Positions 1-11,350 of a stretch of DNA of 64,000 nt are shown in pieces. The position numbers and the translations under genes are program-made. The stretch comes from Lepus europaeus. Taxonomy: Eukaryota > Chordata > Mammalia > Lagomorpha > Leporidae. The notes beneath the pieces are model-generated. The model was not told the DNA's origin. It was given only the letters and a program-made list of their open reading frames with translations, and did no database searches. The stretch spans positions 47,648,002 through 47,712,001 of the forward strand of contig NC_084831.1 of NCBI RefSeq assembly GCF_033115175.1, in the 5' to 3' direction. Each line of letters starts with the position of its first letter. Position 1 is the first letter of the stretch.

Positions 1-500
1 GACAAGCAAGCACTTGTCTCCTCGATGCGGTAATATTTCTGCTAACATATAAGCCTTTATAAAGGGAGACTTCTCTGGCTGACAGCTGGAATGATGGTGT
101 TGGGGGAAGTTACTTTGTGAGGGTGAAACAGCAGGGACTATGAAACCAGAAGGCCCACGTTTCAGTTCTTGCAACTGGCGATGGATCCTTGACAAGTCGT
201 TGAACTCTTCTGAGCCTCCTCTGCCGGGAGTCCGTGAAGTCAGGAAGATTCAAATCTGCCATGAGTTAGCAAGTGGAGGGCAGATAAATTGTGCCTTGAC
301 CACCAGGCTCCTCATCCATCCAAAGGAGAGCAAGTCTCACTTGAATCTTCTCAGCAACTTTTTGAGGTCATTCAGCTACTGGATAGGACTTGCAGTGAGT
401 ACAGTTCTACCTATAGAACTTTGACGGAGCCCAGTTCTATCAAATTCCCAAATCACATCTCCCAAGACTCAGGATTCTAAATTGAAATAAGAAGGGGCAT
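1..500. other. Non-coding sequence, no gene seen
   Basis: Short open frames overlap one another here and none resembles a known protein. No tRNA, simple repeat or clear transposon head is visible. The last 15 bases form the left copy of an imperfect direct repeat flanking the following SINE. Confidence 0.5.
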
Positions 501-501
501 C

Positions 502-835
502 GGGGCCAGTACTGTAGCATAGCAGGTAAAGCCACAGCCTGAAGCACCGGCATCCCATATGGGCGCCGGTCCAACTCTCTGCTGCTCCACTTCCAATCTT
601 CTCTCTGCTATGGCCTGGTAAAGCAGTAGAAGATGGCCCAGGTCCTTAGGCCCCTGCACCCATGTGGGAGACCGGAAAGAAGCTCATGGCTCCTGGCTTT
701 GAATTAGCCCAGCTCCAGCCATGGCAGCCATCTGAGGAGTGAACCAATGGATGGAAGACTTCTTTCTCTCTCTGCCTCTCCTTCTCTCTGTGTAACTCTC
801 CCTTTCAAATAAATAAGTAAATCTTTAAAAAAAAA
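502..835 (+). mobile_element. CSINE (type A), full length
   Basis: This is a tRNA-derived lagomorph SINE mobilised by L1. It has a ggggccagtac head, an A-box-like tagcaggtaaagcc, the body signatures 'cccatatgggcgccgg' and 'gctgctccacttcc', a pyrimidine-rich CT tract, then 'ctttcaaataaataagtaaat' and an A tail. An imperfect duplication (agaaggggcatc / agaagagcatc) flanks it. Confidence 0.92.
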
Positions 836-1740
836 TAGAAGAAGAGCATCAGTCTCTGCCTTTACTGAACCCAGGTTCTGGAGGAGAGAAGTGATTTGTG
901 CACCTGAAAGTATTTGTTTCACCTCCCTGACTGCTAGAAGAGGAGATGAAACCTGTGGGCTGGGCTTAGAAGAATGGGTTTGGTACATTCCCTTTTTGTT
1001 CATAACTTCTTGAAAAAGCAGACCAAATTTGTAGCTCCCCAGTGACACATATAACTGACCGGTTGACGTCGCTGGAATGTATCCTTACCTCATCTGCCCA
1101 TAGCTTTTTCCTTCTTTCCTAACTTTATCTCCTCTTTGCTGCATAGTTTTTCTTGAAGTGCATTTTGTCTTGCTCTTTCAAGTCCTGGAAAATCAGCTGC
1201 CTTCAAATACTTTGGGAACCAAGTAGAAGATAAGTCAATACATAATTCACAGAATAGCTCCCTGATGCCCCCATCCCTAAGTGCAGACAGGCAGTTGGAG
1301 TAAGCGCTGCTTGGCCAATGGCTGGTTTCAATCCTTACATTCCATCACCCCCCTGCCTTCAAAGCCCTCTCATTCCTGCAGTTGCAACCACTACCCTCTC
1401 CCATGGCACCCAAAGTTCACTAATTAGGGCCGTTGAGGAATCTGATGTGGGCAGCTGGAACTCACAGGAGCAAGTAAGTCAGCTTGCTGGGGCCACTCCA
1501 AAGATGCTCTTCATTTCAGGGAAGTTACACACAGAGCTTCCGCCAGGCCATGGTTCAGGCCCTGTCAGAGAGGTCTCGTCTGCATTTGTCCCTGTGCCTC
1601 TCTGCTGAGATTTTCAGTCCCATCTCCATAGTTCCCCCCTCCCTCCCAACTAAGCTTTCTTCTTCTAGAGCCTGGAACCCTAGCCAACCCAAACACCTGT
1701 AGCTGGGGCAGGAAAGGAACACAAAGTTCTGGACCAGAGA
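836..1740. other. Unique non-coding sequence
   Basis: No gene, RNA or clear repeat is recognised. Open frames of up to 96 codons occur on both strands without coding character. Confidence 0.5.
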
Positions 1741-1856
1741 AATCAGCCACAAACTTCGAAGTTAGAAGGCCAAGGTTGCACACAGAGTAGACCTTTGAAA
1801 TCAGCCACAAACTTGAAAGTTAGAAGGCCAAGGTCGCACACAGAGTGGACCTTTGA
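1741..1856. repeat. Tandem duplication, 2 x 58 bp
   Basis: Copies at 1741-1798 and 1799-1856 begin with aatcagccacaaactt and end with acctttga. They differ at only a few bases, so the local duplication is fairly recent. It is not part of any transposon I recognise. Confidence 0.95.
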
Positions 1857-2785
1857 AAACAGTGGGTCAGACAGAGATAGGAAGAATCCAGCAGGGCTCC
1901 CAGGAAGAATAACCTGAATTCACTTCCACGACTATGTTAGCATTTCCAAGGAAAGTTGAGTCACACTACAGGAAAATTGATGAATCATTTCAATTGAAAA
2001 GGGGGAAAGCCACAGAGTCAAACCCAGGAGCACTGCACATGGAGAAGATTTACCCAAACAACTTGCAGTATTTATAGCCTCATTGGTAGGACTGTCCCTA
2101 CGATGGGATAATCGAAATGTTTCATTCGGATGTCATTGAGCATTTTGTACACTCATCTCTGATGGTTCCCGTTTGTGCTCACAAAAGAACCTTGCATTTT
2201 GCATTTAGCTTTCCCAACAGATCTGCTTTCAGGGGGAGCATGGGCTGCCTGTGGCATTGGAGAAGTCAAGCGCTGCAACCTTGATACAGCAAGTAAACAA
2301 CTTGGACCCTGGGACCTCCTTCGGTCTCTTGAGCATCCTCCAGCCCAGGTATCCGGCCCTGAGTCCCAGTTCCCCTGCCAGATCCATCCACCCACACCTC
2401 CCTCTCGCCAGAGGCCTCATTGGCCCTGGCAGACTTTGTGGCACCTACTGTTTGTCTAGAATAACCTCACAGTCCCCTGTGAGAAAGCCTACTGTGGCAG
2501 GGGGATGCACGCAGGTAGGGTGCTGTGCCTAGCACCTTGATGGTTACCATCCACTGCCCAACCAAACCCAGACCCGTATCTTCCTTCTATGGGATGCCCT
2601 GGCCACTCCCACCCAGCCAGCTCAGACAGGGCACAGCATCTCCTTGGGCAGCTAACATGTGAGCATGTGCCATGTTCTGCTGCAGAGCATTCTTCAACCT
2701 GGATCAAGAAGCCAGAAGGTGGAATTGAAAGAACACAAATTTACTAAAACAAATATTGTGTGCTTGGCTATCCAACTGGCAAAGA
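1857..2785. other. Unique non-coding sequence
   Basis: No gene or mobile element is recognised. The overlapping 71-94 codon frames around 2150-2530 lie on both strands and have no recognisable domain. Confidence 0.45.
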
Positions 2786-3360
2786 TCTTTTTTCTTTTTT
2801 AGATTTACTAAAACTCCTCACTTGTTGTTCATGATGCAAGGTAATGGGAATATTCACCACTCTGTTGGTGGGAATTAAAATTTTCACAAGTCTCCTGGGG
2901 GCAATTTGGCAATATTGCGTATTGTAACGTCTTTAAAGCCAAAATGCATGTTAAATCTCCAATTCCACCTCCTGGAATTTATCTTATAGAAGTAAAGATA
3001 CACACAGAGATGAAGTGGCAAGGTTGTTTACTGCAGCATTTTTTTTAACATTAGTGAAAATCTAGATACAAATTAAAAATTTAACACCAGAGATTGGTTA
3101 GACAACCAGTATGTTCATATAATAAATTGTATATAAATACATTCATAGATTTAAAAAGATACTTATAATATATTATTAAATAAAAAGGATGGTTACAAGC
3201 TCATACATGGAAAAAAATTACCTGAAAAAACATACCATATAATCATAGTTTCTATATCTAAATGATGGAATTTATAGGTAACTTGTAAAACTTGTTTATC
3301 AGTAGTTTCTCAATTGTAAGCCATCAATATGTAGAAACTGTATAATGAAAAGTAATATTT
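2786..3360 (+). mobile_element. Ancient L1 (L1M-type) 3' fragment
   Basis: The A/T-rich segment reads like the end of a decayed L1 ORF2 on the + strand. It contains 'gttggtgggaattaaaa', then 'ggcaatttggcaatatt', 'ggaatttatcttatag', 'gtttactgcagcattttttt' and a decayed 'gattggttagacaa', in the order seen in old mammalian L1s. It is too diverged to keep an open frame. Confidence 0.7.
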
Positions 3361-3364
3361 GCTT

Positions 3365-3575
3365 TTTCAAAAGATACAGACTTGGTGGTCACACAGATGA
3401 GGGTTCAAATCCTGTCTAGGACACACATTAATCATGGAGAGGCTACTGAGCCCCCTGTGCCTCGATTTTCTCCTGTCCAGAGTGGAGATCACAGCGCCTT
3501 GCTCACAGGGAGGCAGTGAAGTTCCAGTGGGGAAGCATAAATAAAGAGCCTGGCGCACAGCAGACATTGAATGTC
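3365..3575 (+). mobile_element. MIR SINE remnant
   Basis: The order 'gggttcaaatcctgtc', 'ctactgagccccctgtgcctcgattttctcctgt' and 'ataaagagcctggcgcacag' follows the MIR core in the + orientation. It is old and diverged. Confidence 0.6.
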
Positions 3576-4112
3576 ATTTTTTCCCTTCCTTCCTGGATGT
3601 CCAAAAATACCTCAGAATAACAATTCACAAGGACAAGATGGTCAGACATACACCTAATCAAGTGAAACGTAGATCTGAAAAATAAGGAGAGCCTTGTTAA
3701 CGCTGCAGCCTGAATTCCTGGTCTCTGATCTCCCCAACCCCACTCAGCCGGGGGCTGACCAGAAAGTCCCACAATCGGGAGACTGTTTTACTCAGCCCCA
3801 CCAGCAGGTGGGGCCGGTCTCCACCCTGTGTCTTCATACAGCCTGGCACACTGCTTGCCAGGCACCAGAAAGCACTCCAAGGAGAACTCACACCAGAATT
3901 CAGTGCAAACTCCTGGGATGCTCCTCCCTCACCCTTACCTGTTCCTACCTCATTCTAGTTTCTGTTGGCTGCTCCTCCCTGCTTCCGCCCTGGGCACCCA
4001 TTTACAGTCTCACTCTTCACATTTTGGACTTGAGCGTCTTTACTCTTCTATCAAGGATTCGGCTGGAATGTGCTCTGCCTTCTCCCTGTTTCTCACTCAT
4101 TCATTCACTAAA
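3576..4112. other. Unique non-coding sequence with a chance 183-codon frame
   Basis: A frame opens at 3694 and runs to 4245, but its last third reads through the next minus-strand SINE. Its composition is low-complexity Ser/Leu/Pro and it has no recognisable domain, so it is not called a gene. Confidence 0.55.
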
Positions 4113-4465
4113 TTTTTTCAAAGATTTATTTATTTATTTGGAAATCAGGTTCAGAGAAGGAGTAACAGAGATGGAGAGAGAGAGATCTTCCATCCATTGG
4201 TTCACTCCTCAGTTCAACGTAGCAACTAGGACTGGGCCAGGTTGAAGCCAGAAGCCCAGAGTTTGATCAGGGTCTCCCAAGTAGGTGCAGGGTCTCCCAA
4301 GTAGGTGTAGGGGCCCATACTTGGGCCATCTTCCATCGTTTTTCCAAAGCCATCAGCAGGGAGCTGGATTGGAAGTGGTGCATTTGGGACTTGAACCTGT
4401 GCCCATATGGGATACCATCGTTGCAGGCAGTAACATCACCATTTACACCACAATGAGGCCACCAA
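4113..4465 (-). mobile_element. CSINE (type A/C), with internal 20-bp duplication
   Basis: The minus-strand C-repeat begins at the tail (tttatttatttggaaatca) and ends near the head (ggcccatatgggat then aggccacc). Inside it a 20-bp unit is duplicated exactly in tandem, at 4268-4287 and 4288-4307. Confidence 0.9.
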
Positions 4466-4624
4466 GCTCTGTGACTGGCTCCTGGGTGCTACACTTTGTG
4501 GTAGGAGACAGAAATGAGTCAAGGACAAATCCTACTCTGGATATGTCATAGTCTGGTAGAGAAAAAAAAGACAGAAAGATGGATTCTTAGGCTATACTAC
4601 TGTGTTGTAACAACTATGATTGTC

Positions 4625-4845
4625 ATAATACCAATATAGCACTTGTTAATGTGTCAGGACTATTTATCCTCTTTACATATGTTAAATTTCACTTAATTCT
4701 CACAGCCTACCTTTATGAGATTGGCTAAAATGACCTCTGTGTTACAAGAGAAGAAACTGAGGCACAACAAAGTTACATAACTTGTCTTAGGTAGCACAGT
4801 TGGCAAATCACAGAACCAAGATTTGAATCAAGGATTTTTTTGCTT
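4625..4845 (-). mobile_element. MIR SINE remnant
   Basis: The reverse-MIR signatures 'gagaagaaactgaggcacaac', 'agttacataacttgtcttaggtagcacag' and 'gatttgaatcaagg' appear in order. Confidence 0.65.
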
Positions 4846-5039
4846 TCTTAAAAATGACTGAGGACTCCAAAGAGCTATTTCTGTGTTTCTTGGGATCATA
4901 TTTTGTGACATTTGCCATATTAGAAATTAAAATCTAGAATTTTTCAGAATTTTTATTTAAGTTTAAAAATAGCAATAATAAACCTACCACATGTTAATCT
5001 AAATAACATTCTTCATCGAAAAAGTGTACAACAATGAAT

Positions 5040-5420
5040 GAGGCTGGCATTGTGCACAGCGGGTAAGTCCTCCACCTGTGATACCAGTGTCCCATGTGGG
5101 CACCAGTTTGAGTCCCTGCTGCTCCACTTCTGATCAAACTCCCTGCTAATATGCCTGGGAAAGCAGCAGAAGATGGCCTAAGTGCTTGGGCCCCTGCATC
5201 CACGTGGGAGACAGGAAGAAGCTCCTGACTCCTGGCTTTGGCCTGGCCATTGCAGCCATTTCACCAGCAGATGGAAGATTTTCTCTCTCTCTCTCTCAAT
5301 CTCTCTCTCTCTCCCTCTCTTTCTTTCTCCCTCCCTCCCCCTCCCTCTCTCTCTCTCCGTTCCCCTCCCCCATCTATCTGTAACCCTAACTTTTCAAATA
5401 AATTAAATAAACCTTTAAAA
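5040..5420 (+). mobile_element. CSINE (type A), full length, expanded CT tract
   Basis: The head is ggctggcattgtgcacagcgggtaag, the body has 'gctgctccacttctgatcaaactcc', and the tail is 'cttttcaaataaattaaat'. The pyrimidine tract (about 5280-5365) is unusually long for this family. Confidence 0.92.
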
Positions 5421-5705
5421 AGTGAGGATGGCATTGTTTATGTATTTACAAGTTTCTTTAATATCTTACTTGCTAGCAAACAAAATGGATTCTCATATCT
5501 CGAATGCATCCAGTCTATTGTTGCACATTATCTGGTTGAAGTATGTGAAGAAATCTGGTCTCCTGCAGACAAGGACTTGGGCAAGACAGGAGAATTCTAC
5601 TACCTACTCACATAGTTGCCGATGTTCTTCTTTGATAGTACAACAGAAGTTAGCAAGTGATGGCTTCTTTAAAGGCACGCTGCACTGTGGGATCTGAAAC
5701 CAGCT

Positions 5706-6055
5706 GCTATGATTTGGATGAGTCCCCGCCAAAATTCATACTGAAACTTAATTTCCAATCCTATTGAGTGGCTGGGGCTTTAAGAGATGATCCCATCATG
5801 AGGGCTCTGCGTCGTGAAAGGAATTAGAGCCTTGAAGAAAGAGCTGGAGGAGGCCTCCTGCACTCTGTCGCCCCTCCCCTTCCTCCGGTGACCACAGCAT
5901 GGTCAAGGTGCCACCTTGGAAGCGGAGAGCAGCCCTCGCCCGACACTCAGTGTGCTGCCATCTTGACCCAGGACGTCTCAGCTTCCAGAGCTGGGAGAAG
6001 TACGTTGGTGTGGCCCATCTGAGGTCATTTGCTGTAGCAACAGAAACAACTCATA
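5706..6055 (+). mobile_element. MaLR-type solo LTR remnant
   Basis: The segment has the order typical of mammalian MaLR-type LTRs: 'gctatgatttggatgag', 'ccaaaattcatactgaaac', 'ggctggggctttaagagatgat', 'catgagggctctgc', 'ggaattagagcc', and a purine-rich end with 'cagcttccagagctgggagaag'. No internal retroviral coding region is adjacent, so this is a solo, non-coding remnant. Confidence 0.6.
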
Positions 6056-6204
6056 GACCGCAGCTTCCGGCGGAGGACACAAGTTTTCCAGTTTGTCGTT
6101 TCAACACTCCTACTTGATTACTGGCTGCAAGTACTGTCCAGTTTTTTCCTTGAAGTGACAGCCCCACCTTCATCATTGAAGGTAGAGACAGCTAGAAAGA
6201 CATA

Positions 6205-6242
6205 AAGACATACATACACACACACACGAATATATATACAAA
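6205..6242. repeat. (CA)n/(TA)n microsatellite
   Basis: A short run of acatacatacacacacacac passes into atatatata. Confidence 0.9.
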
Positions 6243-6481
6243 GGCTGAACAACCAGTGTCTTGTCAGTTCTTTTTTTCCAAAGGAAAATGACCTTCTTGA
6301 AAAACCCTGGCCAGTTGAACTCCTAGCTCGGTCAGTTGTGGCAGTGCTCTTCCTCAAGATGGCCATCGGATTTTGGTAGGCAGCAAAGATGCTATAGCAC
6401 TTTCCATTTTGCCACACACATCATTAAAAGGGTAGAAATATAATAATTGTAATCATTTTACTTTTTCATTGTGTACATTCT

Positions 6482-6845
6482 TTTTTTAAAAGATTTATTT
6501 ATCATGAGGCAGAGTTACAGACAGAGAGAGGGAAAGACAGAGGGAGAGGTATTTCTTCTACTTGTTCACTCCAGCAATGGCTGAAGCTGAGCTGATCCGA
6601 AGCCAGGAGCCAGGAGCTTCTTCTGGGTCTCCTATGCAGGTGTAGGGGCCCAAGCAATTGGGCCATCTTCTACTACTTTGCCAGGCCATAGCAGAAAGCT
6701 GGAATTGGAAGTGGAGCACCAGGACACTAACCAACACCCATATGGGATGCCAACACCACAGGTGGAGGCTTAACCTACTACATCACAATGCTGGCGCCCG
6801 TCACAATGCTGGCTACTACGTCACAATGCTGGCTCCCGTCACGGA
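6482..6845 (-). mobile_element. CSINE (type A) with tandemly duplicated 5' end
   Basis: This minus-strand C-repeat starts with ttttttaaaagatttattta and runs to its head near 6845. The 5' head region is duplicated: tcacaatgctggc occurs at 6783, 6801 and 6821. Flanking acattctt copies lie at about 6475 and 6845. Confidence 0.9.
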
Positions 6846-7039
6846 CATTCTTACATGAAACAGGCTTTTTGTTTTTAAAACTGGGCACATGTTGTAGTGA
6901 ATAATACACTAACTCCTACAGTCTGGCAGCACCATCTTTGTTCAGACTAATGGGCCGGCACTGGTACCCACTGTTGCTTTTGCACCATCAGTTCAAACTT
7001 CATCCACTGAAAAGGACAAGGAACAGTGTTACAAAAATG

Positions 7040-7112
7040 ATTTTGACCTCATGGACCTCTGAAATTGACCCCCTCAAAAGGGGCCCTCAGACCACACTCT
7101 GAGAACCACAGC
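7040..7112. mobile_element. Possible hAT-Charlie (MER-type) end
   Basis: The stretch 'ttttgacctcatggacctctga' leading to 'cagaccacactctgagaaccac' resembles one terminal part of a non-autonomous hAT-Charlie element. I cannot find the opposite end. Confidence 0.4.
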
Positions 7113-8225
7113 CTCATGTGGCTGTCTAGGACCTCCACGAGCTCTCCCCCGTCACTAGGAGTCAGAGCCAGGGCCTGCAATTCCTCCTCATGGTCTCAGC
7201 AGGTCACTGATAACCACGCATCCCCCAGATCAGACCAAACCTCAGTTCACTTCCCACCTAGAGGAAAGGGAGAGGAACTTGAACCAAGACCCTCTACTGT
7301 CTCTACCCATGTGACACTGTCTAATCAAAGTCTCATCACCTCAAGTTTGCCATTGAAGAAACTGGGCTTAGGTAGCAGGGTTCCCACTTGGAGTCATCTG
7401 ACACGGAAGCGCTCTGCTTCTGTTCCATTCCCACAGTCCTGTTCCGGCCCCCGTCTGGACTTCCTCGCCTTCATGTCTGCCTGCTGGTAAGCTTCCAGTT
7501 TGCCTCCCAACCAAAATTTCCTGAAACAAAAAAATCCCCAGCACTGGCAGTTTTAATCATCAGATGTCTGAACAGCTAATAATCACAAATCACTCTGCTG
7601 TTGGAAACCATGAGACATATCAGTCCCTGGAACAGATCATTGATAAAGCCTGAGCTGGATTTGCTTGAGCCCTGTGGGTACCGGCGGGGGTTGCTTTGGG
7701 GAATATTTCCACCCAAACTCATGTTTGTCATCTCTGTTGGCCTCCTGCACACAAGACTTGACATCCTCCGGCCCCTGCCTCTTCCTCAGCGCCAGGAGCA
7801 TTCAAACAAGTCACAAAACAACTCCCCAGGATGTGACTGGGATAAGAATCACATCCTAAGATTCAGCTTCAGGAAAGTTCATCCCAAAATAAACCCAAAG
7901 CTGCAGTAAATAAAGCACGAGGAATATCGTGGGAGGGGAGGTTCACAGAACTATAAAAAAGGAAAAAGGTGCTCATGTCAACAGCCTTTCTTCAGACGGC
8001 TACAGCTTGTTAAATGACAGTTTGGGATCTGACATTTTTGCCAGGGGGAAATGACCCATGTTTAGGAAAATTGCACCATTTCTTCTGAGGGAAAGAGTGT
8101 CCTTTAAGCACTGGTTTGAGACAGGGCAGAGAGTCTGATGAGGACTCCAGGTTGTGATGATTAAAGCCAGGCTAGGACGAACACGTAATTTTTGCAAAAG
8201 AACCCAGAGAACCAAGACCTCCATT
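7113..8225. other. Repeat-free unique block
   Basis: About 1.1 kb carries no recognisable transposon, which is unusual here. The translated frames look random. A TATA-like ctataaaaaagg lies near 7952, but I see no other promoter signal. Confidence 0.45.
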
Positions 8226-8229
8226 GAAT

Positions 8230-8612
8230 ACATACAAAGGAGACGCTGCCCTATGACACCAACAAGCCATATGCACCAGTTCAACTCCTGGCTGCTCCAC
8301 TTCTGAGCCAGCTCCCTGCTAATGTGCCTGAGAAAGCAGCAGAAAATGGCCACGCATTTTCCCCCACATGGGAAACCCAGATGGAATCTGGGTCTTATGG
8401 TTTTGGTCTGGTCCAGCCCCAGCCATTATGGCCATTCAGGAAGTGAATCAGTCAGTGAAAGGAAGATCTCTCTCAATCTCTCTCTGTTTCTCTCTGTCTC
8501 TCTCTCTCTCTCTTTCTCCCTCCACCCCCGTGTGTGGGTGGGTGGGTGTGTGTCTTTCCCTCTCCCTCTGCAACTATGCCTTTCACACAAACCAATAAAT
8601 CTTAAAACTGCA
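8230..8612 (+). mobile_element. CSINE, 5'-decayed
   Basis: The body 'ggctgctccacttctgagcc', 'tgcctgagaaagcagcagaaaatgg', a CT tract, a GT/GGGT stretch at 8529-8555 and the tail 'ctttcacacaaaccaataaatc' mark a + strand C-repeat. The head is degraded. Confidence 0.85.
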
Positions 8613-9119
8613 GAGAGGATGATGCCTGGGGTTTTGACAGAAGGAGGTACAAGTTGATAGTAGTCCTGAAAGCTATGAGTACCAGTCATAGGCTTCCCTC
8701 TGCATTTCTCTCTCCACTTTAATTGCTCAGAATTGGTAAGACGTCTCCAGTCCTTAATTTAAATATGATGAGTGATAACTCATTGTATTTGTAATAAGAA
8801 AATGGCATGCTCTAGGGTTGAAAACTGGACACTTCTAGTTTTGGGTTTGAGGGAGATAGACCTGCGGTTACCTAACCTGTTGAGCTATACCTACCTCCAA
8901 GGGATGCTATGAAAAAGAAAAGGAAACAAATCACGACATGGTACATAAGATTCCATTCTTTCTTGGAGATCAAGTAATCACATCCCAGATACTTCTCAGC
9001 AACCCGCAGCCTCCATCCAGGCCGCCATCATCTCTCACTGATGGTATGTACCGACCTTCCTTCTTACTCCTTTCTGCCCATTCTTCACACAGCAGCGGAA
9101 AGTGCTACAGGACACACAA

Positions 9120-9585
9120 GGTGGGTGCCTTTGCCCTGCATCACGCCCTTCCATGGTGCCTCCCGGTCCTTTGGTAAACTGAAGTTTAAAAGTGGTTTCC
9201 AGGACCGTCATTATCCAGCACCCGCTCACCACTCAGCCTGATCTGCCCCGGACAGCTCCCTGGCACACACCCTGGACTTTGGGCTTCCAGAATGTTCTGG
9301 GAACTTCTACCTGGAACATCATCTCTGCCATCTCTAGCCTTCTCTTGCAGGAGGACATTTCTTCCTTCCTAATGCCTCCAGGAGGAAGCTCACCGCTTCT
9401 TCTGGGAAATAGTCCGTGATATCCTCCAGCCCAAGCAAGACTGGACTCAGTGCCCCTCTCTGCTCTCATTTCACACCCTGTTCCTATCCATTTCCCTGTG
9501 TCCATCACCAGACAGTAATGTCTTAGGGGTAAGTTCTCTAGTTCTCATCTGTGTCTGGCCTGTTGAGTGAATGAACAATCTCACT
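9120..9585 (+). mobile_element. L2 LINE 3' remnant
   Basis: The order 'tgcatcacgcccttccatggtgcctcc', 'cctggaacatcatctctgcc', 'ttctgggaaatagtccgtgat' and a terminal 'ggcctgttgagtgaatgaac' follows the L2 3' consensus. It is heavily diverged and non-coding. Confidence 0.55.
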
Positions 9586-10364
9586 GTAATGAATAGCAGA
9601 GAGATTAAGCCCAAGAAGTCTCATTTGTAAACTCAAGGATTCCCAACATCCAAGCTGAAATCTAACAAAAAAATCAAAGCAGTGGCCACTCCTACCCACC
9701 CACTTCCCCAGTGCCCAGAACATGCGCCATGTCCCCTCTATTTGATGTGGACTCACTTTCTACCAGAAATCCACACCTCCATGCAGGCTGAAGTGCTATT
9801 TGTAACTGTACAAACTTATTAACCTCAGGGAAAACACTCAACCCATTGATTTTGGTGAAATCATTTTGGAATGAAGTGATAAGCAGGGGGTTTTCCTGGG
9901 CTTGAGACTCCAGTCGGGGTACAGGGAGAATGACAACAACACACTGCCACACAGTTCACAAAGAAATTCCTGGAAACTTAGCAAACAGGTTTGTGTCATG
10001 TAAGTTCATTGAGCCAACCCTTGTTCTTCTGTCAATATTTGTGGACTAAGAGCATGACAAACCTCCCCCCGGGCTGCTCAACGTGTGGACATTGACCAAT
10101 GGGCCCAGGGACAAAAATCCCCTGGGAACAAAAAAGTCTCATAGCCACTATGGCATAAGTGTTTCCCATTTTGAAAGGTTCCACCTGTGATAGGAAGAGT
10201 TCTCACTTGCTGAGCACAGGCGCTCCTTCCTAGAGTCACGAGATCCAGCACTGGAAGGGGCTTGTCCAACAGGCTAAGGCATACACCGTGGTCGATACAT
10301 TTCATGTATCTACTCTATTCCTGGCAGCTAAGACTGTATACGAGTGCATTACAGATCTGTAAGT
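9586..10364. other. Unique non-coding sequence
   Basis: Nothing recognisable is seen apart from short chance frames. Confidence 0.5.
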
Positions 10365-10465
10365 GGTATGTGGGGAAGTAAGGGACTTGCCATTGCCACT
10401 CAGCTGCCAAGGTCAGAGACAGGATTCAAATCTGTCCCTTTTGCTCTGACCTCCCTGCCTCGCTC
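10365..10465 (-). mobile_element. MIR SINE fragment
   Basis: 'gtaagggacttgccattgcc' followed by 'aaggtcagagacaggattcaaatc' is the reverse MIR core. Confidence 0.55.
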
Positions 10466-11099
10466 CCAGGCCTAGACACCATTGTCACTCCCTGGAGTAG
10501 CTCCAAATGGTCCTACCTTCTTTCTCTCATGCCTTCTTTTAGCCTAGTCTTCAGCTAGTGTGATCTTGAGAAATGGAACTGCAACTCTATCAGTCCCTTT
10601 TCTTGTAATGGGCGTCATTGCTACTTTCCCACATCCACGCTGCCACCCACAGTCTGGCAGTTTGGGTAGGATCCACCCTTGCTGCAAAGGCAAGCCACAG
10701 AAGCTGATCCCGGCAGTGCCATTGGAGCAGAGCTTTTGTTCTTCCTTGGTCACAGAGGTTGGATGGGTGTGGAGAGCCGCCACTGGGATGTGGGAAGCTC
10801 GGGTGGAATTTTGAGGTTGTGGGGGTAATGCTGTCCCTCTCTCCTCCCAGGAATAGGAGTGGGAAAGCACAGACTCGGTGCCTACTGGCAGCCACCTTAT
10901 GACCTTGAGGGAAACGAGCAAGAGGAAGGCACCTGCCTCCAGGAGGAAGACAGAGCCAGGGGAATGACAGGGAGCCCTGACTGTCCCACACCTGAAGCCT
11001 CCCCACCTTCCAAACTCGCAGTCACGGTGAACCAATAAACCCTAGCCATTGAGCACGCCGGCCTGGGTTACGTTCACTAGAACTTGCCGCGGAAAGTCT

Positions 11100-11350
11100 T
11101 CGGGTGACTCAGACACCCCCCGGTGCACTTGGAGTCGTATCCAGACACTTCACCTTGGTAGCAAAGGCCCACTAAATGCAGAGACCAATGGATGCTGAAG
11201 GTGAGGGCTAAATTTTCACTGGCCCTGCTAGATGTTCATTATTTTAGCAGACAGCAGGCATTCTGGGAATTTTTCATTTTTTTAGAATGAGTGACCCCAG
11301 GACTCTTTCCAGGGAGTTATCCACCTCCGGACAGCAGGGGGTCCTCGGCT
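11100..11350. promoter_or_regulatory. Candidate regulatory element: AP-1 and CTCF-like motifs
   Basis: A perfect AP-1 heptamer TGACTCA lies at 11105-11111 in a locally CpG-containing stretch that includes ccgcgg. At about 11328-11345, cggacagcagggggtcc resembles the core of the CTCF motif (CAGCAGGGGG). Function is inferred from motifs only. Confidence 0.3.

Noticed and set aside
502..835. Functional tRNA gene suggested by A/B-box-like words
   Set aside because: The boxes belong to the tRNA-derived head of CSINE. No acceptor stem or anticodon arm of a real tRNA is present here or in the other copies.
3694..4245. 183-codon open frame as a possible gene
   Set aside because: Its 3' third runs through a minus-strand CSINE. 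It is Ser/Leu/Pro-rich with no domain, and frames on both strands overlap it.
5706..6055. Retroviral provirus
   Set aside because: Only LTR-like, non-coding sequence is present, here and at 28.3 and 39.1 kb. No second LTR or gag/pol text is adjacent.
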